DNA from: Candidatus Raymondbacteria bacterium RIFOXYA2_FULL_49_16 | GTDB lineage: Bacteria; Fibrobacterota; OXYB2-FULL-49-7; XYB2-FULL-49-35 | Direction of reading: 5' to 3' | DNA: 64,000 bases | Assembly: GCA_001789205.1 (NCBI GenBank) | Contig: MFYT01000004.1 | Location: forward strand, 1 to 64,000 | Shown: positions 57,285 to 64,000 of the stretch, one piece after another | Layout: the number at the start of each line of letters is the position of its first letter | Numbering within the stretch: the first letter of the stretch is position 1 | Made by a program: the position numbers and the translations under genes | The notes under the pieces: generated by a model | What the model was told of the DNA's origin: nothing | Databases searched by the model: none | Seen by the model: the letters and a program-made list of their open reading frames with translations, nothing else

Positions 57285-58635
57285 GCCCCCGCACCCATTC
57301 GGCAATTTCCCGTTCCTCCCCTTTTAAAAGACTCCTGACATTGAGGGCAAAGGCGCCTTTAATAAAATCGCCGATAATGGGGAGCGTATGAGAGCGCGCT
57401 TTTTCAGCGAGTTGCCGGGGAGATAGCGCGGGATGCCTGACCAGAACAGCGTACGATGGTATCTCGGCGCCAGGCTGCGACCCGCCGCCCACAGACGCCG
57501 GAGCAGAAACAACAGATGTCTGAAGCGCGGGATTGGCCTGCTGTATCTTGCGCATGAGCGCACCAGCCCTTCGTTTTACCTCAGGGTCTGACAGGGCATA
57601 GCTGGTAAAAAGGGGGGCCTGAAAAACGCCTGTCGGATTGATAAAAGGAATGAGCGCTGCCTCAAGCGCCACAAGGTCCAATTTGCCCATCCTGAGCGCG
57701 CGCATCATGGGATTGCGCTTCATTGCGTCGATGTATTTCTTTTTTCCCAGAACAATGCCCGCCTGGGGTCCGCCCAAAAGCTTGTCGCCGCTCATGCACA
57801 CCAGGGCAGCGCCAAGCCTGACGCTTTCGCGCGGGTCAGGTTCGTTCTCAAAACGCCATGCCTTGGAATCAACAAACAGACCGCTCCCTGCGTCGTGCAG
57901 GACCGGGACCCGCATTTTTTGCCCTATGGCAATCAGTTCCCGTATGCCCACTTCCTGGGTAAACCCGGATATACGGTAATTGCTCGTGTGGATTTTCAGG
58001 ACAATACCCGTCTTTTTGGTGATCGCCCGCGCATAGTCGTTAGGTTTTGTCTTGTTTGTTGTGCCCACTTCCCTGAGCGTGCCACCCGCGCGTTCAATAA
58101 TTTCAGGCAATCTGAACGATCCGCCGATTTCAACCAGTTCTCCGCGTGAAACAACCACCTCTTTTCCAAGAGCAAAGGTGTTGATGGCCAGCATAAGCGC
58201 CGCGGCATTGTTGTTCACGGCCAGCGAGGCCTCACAGCCTGCCAAATGGTTCACCTTGGCCTCCACATGCACGGCCCGCTTTCCCCTGTTGCCTGTGGCA
58301 AGGTCGTATTCAAGGTCGCAATACCCGGACAAAGATCCCTGAATGGCCTCGAGAACGCCGCTGCCAAGCACGGCCCTGCCCAGATTGGTATGCACAAGTA
58401 TTCCTGTTGCATTGATGACCCTGCGCAGGCCAATAGTGCTCAGCGAATGAAGGACAGCGGCAAGATGCGCGGCAATTTCATTGGTCGGGGGAACAGCGTC
58501 CGCCATCCGGAGTTCCTGAAGATACGGCCGTATGGCGCGCACAACAGCCTCCCGCGAATGGGTCTGGACAAGCGCCTTAACCTCAGGGAGTTCGAGCAGT
58601 TTTGCCACCTGCGGAATGTTCCTGTTTTTATTCAT
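57259..58635 (-). CDS. selA: L-seryl-tRNA(Sec) selenium transferase
   Basis: About 458 residues from the ATG at 58635, which overlaps the hflX stop as ATGAATAA; a longer frame from 58842 lies inside hflX. It is a PLP enzyme that converts Ser-tRNA(Sec) to Sec-tRNA(Sec) with selenophosphate. The PLP lysine is in [29 protein letters not shown] and [14 protein letters not shown] are family signatures. The last seven residues (IPPNPPC) are encoded by a palindromic repeat and look like a non-native tail. Confidence 0.96.
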   Translation of the reverse strand: MNKNRNIPQVAKLLELPEVKALVQTHSREAVVRAIRPYLQELRMADAVPPTNEIAAHLAAVLHSLSTIGLRRVINATGILVHTNLGRAVLGSGVLEAIQGSLSGYCDLEYDLATGNRGKRAVHVEAKVNHLAGCEASLAVNNNAAALMLAINTFALGKEVVVSRGELVEIGGSFRLPEIIERAGGTLREVGTTNKTKPNDYARAITKKTGIVLKIHTSNYRISGFTQEVGIRELIAIGQKMRVPVLHDAGSGLFVDSKAWRFENEPDPRESVRLGAALVCMSGDKLLGGPQAGIVLGKKKYIDAMKRNPMMRALRMGKLDLVALEAALIPFINPTGVFQAPLFTSYALSDPEVKRRAGALMRKIQQANPALQTSVVSAPASVGGGSQPGAEIPSYAVLVRHPALSPRQLAEKARSHTLPIIGDFIKGAFALNVRSLLKGEEREIAEWVRGLIPPNPPC

Positions 58636-59764
58636 GAGGCTCTCCGGTTCTTTCACCCTTCCAGGCGCGGGCGAACATGCCAAGCGCTGCCTTGAATCCG
58701 TCAATGCCCTCTTTTTTTGACGCTGCGGTAAAACAGGCGTTTGGAAATTCATTCTGCAGCCGTTCGAGGAACTTCGGCTCCTGGACCAGGTCGATTTTAT
58801 TGAACACCAGAAGCCGCGGGATGTGCGTGGTCTTGAGTTCATTGAGCACGGTATTCACCACAGTGCTGTGGTCCTGGTAGCACGGGCTTGACGCGTCAAT
58901 GACAATGACAATGAGATCAGCGTCGGTGATCACCTCGAGCGTACTCCGGAACGACGCCACCAGATGATGGGGCAGCTTGCGGATAAAACCCACGGTATCG
59001 CTCAGAAGAATTTCGCCATGGTCCTGAATATACACGCGCCGTGTGGTTGCATCGAGTGTGGCAAAAAGTTTGTTCTGCACCAGTACCGATGCCTTGCTTG
59101 CCGCATTGAGAATGGTCGATTTTCCCACATTGGTGTATCCCACAATGCACGCTTTGAAGATGGCGCCCCGGTTCTGTTTCTGCTGAGAACGCTGCTGCTC
59201 AATATCTTTCAGCTCCTTGCGCAGTTCGGCCATGCGAGTTTTAATCAGGCGGCGGTCGATTTCAATCTGTTTTTCACCCGGGCCGCGGCGCGTGCCATGG
59301 CCGCCCGCCTGCTGGCCAAGGTGGCTCCACATGTGCGAGAGGCGCGGTGAAAGATAGGCAAGCTGCGCAAGTCCGACCTGCACCTTTGCCTCGTGCGTGC
59401 GTGCGTGCTGGGCAAAGATGTCGAGAATGAGCATGCTCCGGTCAATAACCTTGGTTTCACATATTTTTTCAAGATTGCGGAGCTGGCGGGGCGAAAGATC
59501 GCTGTCAAAAATAACCACATCAATTTTAAGCTCCTGGACAAGGAGCTTAATCTCCTCGGCCTTGCCTTTACCAACATAGTGGGCCGAATCGGGCGACTGG
59601 CGCATCTGGGTGACAGTGCCTGCGACAATCGCGCGGGCAGTATCGGCCAGCAAGGCGAGTTCTTCGATGTGTTCGGCCAGAACCTGGGGAGTGTCGTTCC
59701 CATATCCCACGCCCACTAGAATGGCCCGGTCCCATTGCTGCTGTTCTTTTTGTATTTCGTGCAT
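58628..59764 (-). CDS. hflX: Ribosome-associated GTPase HflX
   Basis: A 378-residue GTPase with an N-terminal HflX domain (YVGKGKAEEIKLL, DSDLSPRQLRNLEK, GPGEKQIEIDRR) and a G domain with VGYTNVGKSTILNAAS, DTVGFIRKLPHHLVASF and FNKIDLVQEP. It splits or rescues stalled ribosomes in stress. It lies immediately upstream of selA, so the two are probably co-transcribed; an 8-base overlap supports coupling. Confidence 0.96.
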   Translation of the reverse strand: MHEIQKEQQQWDRAILVGVGYGNDTPQVLAEHIEELALLADTARAIVAGTVTQMRQSPDSAHYVGKGKAEEIKLLVQELKIDVVIFDSDLSPRQLRNLEKICETKVIDRSMLILDIFAQHARTHEAKVQVGLAQLAYLSPRLSHMWSHLGQQAGGHGTRRGPGEKQIEIDRRLIKTRMAELRKELKDIEQQRSQQKQNRGAIFKACIVGYTNVGKSTILNAASKASVLVQNKLFATLDATTRRVYIQDHGEILLSDTVGFIRKLPHHLVASFRSTLEVITDADLIVIVIDASSPCYQDHSTVVNTVLNELKTTHIPRLLVFNKIDLVQEPKFLERLQNEFPNACFTAASKKEGIDGFKAALGMFARAWKGERTGEPHE

Positions 59765-59821
59765 GGGATGAAAATATAGTTTTTCAAGAGAACCGGGGCG
59801 TACCTTCGCCTGAGACGCTAT

Positions 59822-62797
59822 TTAAGGACAGTTACGCGCGCAGCGTACACCAACAATCTTGATATAAAAAAGCCCTGCATCGGGAGAGACGTCTACACGG
59901 TGATAGACGGGATGTGCGGGCCGGTCCAAACTCCGGTTTTCTGATCCAAGGGTAACACGGCCGCCGGGACCGGAACTATTGCAATACCCCACTCTGCCGT
60001 CCGCCTTGTGCTGCGCAAAAACATCCCAGCACCATTCAGAGAAAAGTGGGCGCATGCGGTCTTGTATCCACGCGTATTCCCATTCATCCTCAAGCGGCAG
60101 CCGGAAACCGTTTTTCCCAGGTTCAAACCGCAAGCCGGTGATGAGCGAGCACTTGAGCCCGCCCGCACGCGCCTGGGCGCTATAGGCCTGGTCGTACGAA
60201 TAACAGGTATCAAGTCCCTGGGCAATACTCCTGCGGTTGCAGTAAAGGAGCGCGTCGTACCAGGTGAGGTTTTCCACGGGCCGCGTAAGGTCCACGCCGT
60301 AATCACCGGGTGGATACTCCGTACGACTGCCGTTGAAATGCGATGGATTTGCGCCAGTGGCTTCAAAATACTGTTGCTGGGTCACGGGCTGGGAGTCGAT
60401 CCAGAAAGGCTCCACATACGCCGCATTGCCCCTTCTATCAATAAATACGCCACCTGCCAAAGCGACCATGCCCTTGGGCGCTGGCGCGCAGGGGGTTGCG
60501 CCATGAAGTATGCGCGCATGCAGGCTGACCGCGGGCCCGGCTGTTTCCGCCAGCCGCACCATCTCTATCGCGTGTTTTGCTTGGCCGCGCGCTGAAAAGG
60601 ACACGGCAAGGGAACGGCAAAGCGTATAAAAACCCTCTTTTCCAAGAAAAACCTCGAATTCCTCCGCGTTGCCCTGGACCTCTTCCGCAAGCGTGCGCGG
60701 ATTAACCAAATGATCCAGGCAAATCTGGCGCACCAGTGTCTGGCCGCCCCTGCTCTTGTCCTCTGCAACCAATCGCATCACTGTCACAATCCCGCTGTCA
60801 TTGACCTGGCGCACCCTGCCTTGTAACGCCGATTGTTTGAGCGCCCCCAGGATGACGTCCTTGACGCCGGGTTCGAGCAGGGTATTGTATCTGCCCTGGC
60901 CAATCCGAACGTAGTACCTTTCCGCGTCAACATACCGCTCCCGGTTGAGTATGACCGCGCACGCGCTCCGAAGCGCGATTGCCGCTGCCGGACAAGCCCC
61001 GGTGGATACTGTCAGTTGCTCATAAAATTCAAGCGCGTCAGCATAGAGTCCCCTGTTGTATAGGGCGTCGCCGATCCTGGTCACATTCACCATTTCCGCG
61101 TACTGCTGGCGGTATACCCTGAGATTGTCAAACGTGACCCTACCCGGAATATCGATCATAAGAACAAGCCCCCAGTACGCGTTGCTCTTTTCCTCATAGG
61201 GAAGAAGGAGGTCCGCGTCGGCAATGGTCACGCCGTCCGCAACGAGCCTGAGCCGGTAGTCCTCTTTTTCAGCAATAACATGGATCAGCTTCCCGGGTTT
61301 GAGCAAGGAGACTGGCTTGTTTAAAAGCACCTCAGCATTGCCGCGCATCCACCCCTTGTCAATCTTTACGCTTCCCCAATCCCAGCTCATGGAATAATAC
61401 CGCCCCATCCGGCGGATCAGGGAATCGCAGCACAGGAGCACGTTGATCTCGCCCCCTTCCCCGGCAATGGCGTCGAATTCCATGCGTATATTTCCATACA
61501 CCGGCTGCCGGCCGTACGCTTGAACGCCGTGCCCCTTGAAAACAAGCATATTGTCTTCAATGGCGGCCGTGCCCGTGGGGTTGGCCTTATACACCCATCC
61601 CTCGCCCAATTTTTCCCTGTTAAAATCGTCCTCAAAAGCGAGTATCCACCGGCTCATGGCGCGCCGCTGCTCCTCCTTGAGTTTCTCCCCGGTCTCGCGC
61701 GACCGTTGTCGCTCCCCGCGGATTTGCGCGGTGGACAGCCACCAGTAGGCGGCCAAGGCGGTTGAGGAGATTGCCAGCAGCGTCGCAAGCACAGCCACGG
61801 TCCTGTGCTTGAGTATCTTTTTACGCACCGTATAGAGCAGGCTGGGCGGCCGCGCAAGTATTGGCTCGCCATCAATATACCGTTGGATATCGCTGGCAAA
61901 CGCGCCCGCGGTCCGGTACCTGCGTTCGGGCCGCTTGTCCATGGCCTTTTCGCAAATTGTCTCGAGTTCGCGCGGCACGCGCGGATTGATCCGCCGAACA
62001 TTCGTCGGGTCTTCGTGCGCGATTTTGTGAAGCATATCGCCTATATTTGCGGTATCAAGAAAAGGGGGCCTGCCAGTAAGCATCTCGTAGAACATGGCGC
62101 CCAGCGAATAGATGTCGCTCCTCTCCCCTATCTCATGCCGCAACCCTTCAGCCTGCTCGGGACTCATATAGGCGGGCGTGCCCATAATCTGGCCGGTCAG
62201 CGTCACATCGCTCGGCGCGTCAATATGACGGGCAAGGCCAAAGTCCATGACCATGGGTTCGCCGGTCCGCGTAATAAGGATGTTCGAGGGTTTGAGATCG
62301 CGGTGGATAATGCCGCGGTCGTGCGCATGTTCTACCGCGCGTGTTACTTTCATCATGATCGCCAGCGCCTGGCTATGGGGCAGGGCATAATGGTAGCGCC
62401 TGCCCGGAGCTCCCGCGACCGCGATCTTTTTACGGGACATGATCAGCGTTACCAGTTCCCCAATGGTGGAGCTGTCCGAACCGGTCTCCCTTCCTTCGCC
62501 CAGAAGTTCGGCAAGGGTACAGCCATCAATGCAGTCCATGGTGAAAAAAGGCTTGTTGTCAACAACGCCGAATTCGTGGATGGCGACGATGTTGGGATGC
62601 TGGAGCGAGGCCGTGGCCTCGATCTCGCGGCGGAACATCTTGGCCTGCTGTGGGTCTGCAAGCGAGTCTGATCTCAGAAGTTTTAGAGCGACCGTGCGGC
62701 CCAGGTCCTTGTGCACAGCCCGGTATACAAGCCCCATGCCGCCCGATCCAACCTCTTCGAGCAGACGGTAATTGCCGAAATCAAAGGGAAAATCCAT
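59822..62797 (-). CDS. Transmembrane Ser/Thr protein kinase with ConA-like and FGE-like extracytoplasmic domains
   Basis: A 991-residue protein. Residues 10-310 are a complete PknB-type kinase: GSGGMG loop, catalytic Lys39 (VALKLL), HRDLKPSN with Asp167, DFGLAR at 185-190 and [10 protein letters not shown]. One transmembrane segment lies at about 332-354. Outside, residues 385-570 look like a concanavalin/LamG-type sandwich ([28 protein letters not shown]), then TPR-like helices ([19 protein letters not shown]) and a formylglycine-generating-enzyme-like domain at about 800-991 ([35 protein letters not shown]). Probably a receptor kinase; the ligand is unknown. Divergent from the FecR-like gene. 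Confidence 0.88.
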   Translation of the reverse strand: MDFPFDFGNYRLLEEVGSGGMGLVYRAVHKDLGRTVALKLLRSDSLADPQQAKMFRREIEATASLQHPNIVAIHEFGVVDNKPFFTMDCIDGCTLAELLGEGRETGSDSSTIGELVTLIMSRKKIAVAGAPGRRYHYALPHSQALAIMMKVTRAVEHAHDRGIIHRDLKPSNILITRTGEPMVMDFGLARHIDAPSDVTLTGQIMGTPAYMSPEQAEGLRHEIGERSDIYSLGAMFYEMLTGRPPFLDTANIGDMLHKIAHEDPTNVRRINPRVPRELETICEKAMDKRPERRYRTAGAFASDIQRYIDGEPILARPPSLLYTVRKKILKHRTVAVLATLLAISSTALAAYWWLSTAQIRGERQRSRETGEKLKEEQRRAMSRWILAFEDDFNREKLGEGWVYKANPTGTAAIEDNMLVFKGHGVQAYGRQPVYGNIRMEFDAIAGEGGEINVLLCCDSLIRRMGRYYSMSWDWGSVKIDKGWMRGNAEVLLNKPVSLLKPGKLIHVIAEKEDYRLRLVADGVTIADADLLLPYEEKSNAYWGLVLMIDIPGRVTFDNLRVYRQQYAEMVNVTRIGDALYNRGLYADALEFYEQLTVSTGACPAAAIALRSACAVILNRERYVDAERYYVRIGQGRYNTLLEPGVKDVILGALKQSALQGRVRQVNDSGIVTVMRLVAEDKSRGGQTLVRQICLDHLVNPRTLAEEVQGNAEEFEVFLGKEGFYTLCRSLAVSFSARGQAKHAIEMVRLAETAGPAVSLHARILHGATPCAPAPKGMVALAGGVFIDRRGNAAYVEPFWIDSQPVTQQQYFEATGANPSHFNGSRTEYPPGDYGVDLTRPVENLTWYDALLYCNRRSIAQGLDTCYSYDQAYSAQARAGGLKCSLITGLRFEPGKNGFRLPLEDEWEYAWIQDRMRPLFSEWCWDVFAQHKADGRVGYCNSSGPGGRVTLGSENRSLDRPAHPVYHRVDVSPDAGLFYIKIVGVRCARNCP

Positions 62798-62966
62798 GCT
62801 GTGCCCTCACACATAAATATGCACTTCTTTCGCGGCACGGGCAAGTTTCGTATTTTGTTTATTGCCGATTACATTGTCCGCCAGGCGGAGGTGCCTTTCT
62901 TGTTATTTTACCCGGACACCACTGAACAACTATATTTATTAACGCTATACCAGGAGTTGATCCACG

Positions 62967-63647
62967 ATGAAAATGAATATTTCAAGCCTCGAACGCAACA
63001 CCCTTCTGGAATGGAAAGGATCCTCAGCCGTCATATTCCCGGAAGAGGAACAGCTGGCCGCGCTGTTAAAAAAGCATCCGGGCGGCGCAATTGACCTGAA
63101 CGAAAACCAGATCATCATTCTCTCATCGTGGGCCGAATCGACCGTGGACAAGCATTTTGGGGCAGGCGCCATAACCAATGTGGTCGAAGGCGGATTGCTG
63201 AAAAAAATAACCGATCTATATGAGAAGCTCCCCGCACCGGACAGCGCACAGAGAGGGGAAAAAACAACCGGAATTTCCCCAGGAGCAGGCCAGCCCGCGG
63301 ATACAGCGCACCAGAGGGTAAAAAAAAGCCGCGCACCCACTCTGATGCTTCGCATGACACTGGCGGTGCTGGTCGCGGCTGTTGCGATATATGTCTCGCA
63401 TAAGAAAGCCCCGGAACCCGAAGTTCTTCCTGAGCCGGCCGGACTTGCGGCCTATGGGGTTTCCTATGTTGTGGGCGACGTGTGTATAAAAAGGTCCGAT
63501 ACCTGGGTACAGCTCGAAATCGGCGACAAGGTAACGGTTGCGGACTCCCTCAAGACGGACAAAGCTTCGGAAGTGACAATCGCGAACAAGAACAAGTCGT
63601 TCACCATCTCCGAGGAAAAAATTCTCCAGGTAAAGGACCTGGAATAA
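62967..63647 (+). CDS. FecR-like single-pass membrane protein
   Basis: A 226-residue protein. The N-terminal 110 residues are probably cytoplasmic and unassigned. One transmembrane segment lies at about 125-144 (TLMLRMTLAVLVAAVAIYVS). The C-terminal ~80 residues show a FecR-type pattern: VVGDVCIKRSDTWVQLEIGD, ADSLKTDKASEVTIA. Such domains commonly sit in envelope signalling, here possibly with the divergent receptor kinase. AGGAG lies about 10 bases upstream of the ATG. The function is inferred. Confidence 0.65.
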   Translation: MKMNISSLERNTLLEWKGSSAVIFPEEEQLAALLKKHPGGAIDLNENQIIILSSWAESTVDKHFGAGAITNVVEGGLLKKITDLYEKLPAPDSAQRGEKTTGISPGAGQPADTAHQRVKKSRAPTLMLRMTLAVLVAAVAIYVSHKKAPEPEVLPEPAGLAAYGVSYVVGDVCIKRSDTWVQLEIGDKVTVADSLKTDKASEVTIANKNKSFTISEEKILQVKDLE

Positions 63648-63650
63648 CCG

Positions 63651-64000
63651 TTAGTCCCGGTTCTGGATCGCCTGCGCGAACAGCCTGCACGCCTCTTCGG
63701 GGTCTTTAGTTTTCAGGCCTACCTGCGATAAAATCATCTTTGTTGCACAGCCGTGTACAAAAGCGTCCAGACTCCCTTCATCAGGCTCTCCTTCTGCAAC
63801 CAGGTAATCTATTCCCGGAAGGTCCGCCTCTGAGAAAATCACCTTCCCTTTTCCCAGAATACGCCGCGCTTCGTCTATGGGCATGTCCTTGTCCGTCAGG
63901 TGCACGCCCGCTGCGTCAATAATGAAAGCGGCCACAACATGGTGCTTGATTATCAGCGGGACTTGGAAACGGTCGCATACCTCTTTGACCTTGAGCGCCT
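63651..64000 (-). CDS. ThiE/TenI-like protein, C-terminal part, running off the right edge
   Basis: A minus-strand frame entering from the right edge reads LKVKEVCDRFQVPLIIKHH, then AAGVHLTDKDMPIDEARRIL, resembling thiamine-phosphate synthase (PLIIND...GVHLGQEDMP). The rest ends KDPEEACRLFAQAIQNRD. The usual ND motif and the GPIFPT-type phosphate loop are missing, so it may be a divergent or non-catalytic relative. A GTG at 63935 would start inside the domain; the gene clearly continues upstream of the window. It is convergent with the FecR-like gene. Confidence 0.5.
   Translation of the reverse strand, partial: ALKVKEVCDRFQVPLIIKHHVVAAFIIDAAGVHLTDKDMPIDEARRILGKGKVIFSEADLPGIDYLVAEGEPDEGSLDAFVHGCATKMILSQVGLKTKDPEEACRLFAQAIQNRD

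Noticed and set aside
58636-58842. A 69-residue N-terminal extension of SelA
   Set aside because: It lies inside hflX in another frame; the ATG at 58635 opens the family N-terminus and overlaps the hflX stop.

Overview
The window reads as a diderm (Gram-negative type) bacterial chromosome segment, moderately GC-rich and densely packed with genes. Evidence for a diderm: an Omp85/BamA-like barrel, a second large outer-membrane barrel, lipoproteins, a heptosyltransferase and several glycan transferases. Three secreted proteins end in a FlgD-like 'PNPFN' C-terminal sorting module, typical of the FCB group; a Fibrobacterota-like bacterium is an inference, not proven. The first ~300 bases do not belong: they encode the end of a gammaproteobacterial-type CbpA/DnaJ in AT-rich codons and break off mid-gene, so the left edge looks like a chimeric join or a foreign fragment.

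Layout. 416-5245: a secreted serine hydrolase, a CtpA-type protease and a convergent Omp85-like protein. 5261-5632: RNase P RNA (minus strand). 5710-8901: a DUF4432 protein, a DUF559 endonuclease-like gene and a DUF401 permease, all finishing in copies of a G/C-rich palindromic repeat that supplies their stop codons. 9044-16495: a pyrG-carB-purF-carA nucleotide operon. 16536-24077: an FAD oxidoreductase, an AAA ATPase, two metallo-beta-lactamase-fold proteins, a helix-hairpin-helix/outer-membrane barrel protein and an SGNH-like protein. 24097-29288: a glycosyltransferase, a flippase and a large propeller protein. 29458-35341: prfB, a GT39-like protein, then tig-clpP-clpX. 35336-38619: a DUF362 protein and a coupled oxidoreductase. 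38715-44021: a five-gene coupled operon (amidohydrolase, HAD phosphatase, MFS carrier, PdxA, HEAT-STAS protein). 44160-48445: a STAS-TM-PEGA protein, an M23 peptidase, a Minf_1886 protein and a GT2. 48423-52408: four glycosyltransferases directly downstream of tRNA-Sec. 52576-58635: an FN3 lipoprotein, a CsgG-like protein, SelB and SelA. 58628-64000: HflX, a Ser/Thr kinase fused to an FGE-like domain, a FecR-like protein and a ThiE-like fragment.

How it works together. selC, selB and selA are all within 6.2 kb, so this organism decodes UGA as selenocysteine, although no selenoprotein is visible here. The nucleotide operon gathers three glutamine amidotransferases with the CPS large subunit. 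ATGA start/stop overlaps are very common and mark translationally coupled pairs. The most unusual items are the ComEC-like hydrolase coupled to a helix-hairpin-helix outer-membrane barrel, the stop-donating repeats, tRNA-Sec lying 8 nt upstream of a glycosyltransferase operon, and the STAS and kinase fusions. No CRISPR array, complete transposon or phage was seen. No gap of more than 300 bases lacks a gene or RNA.
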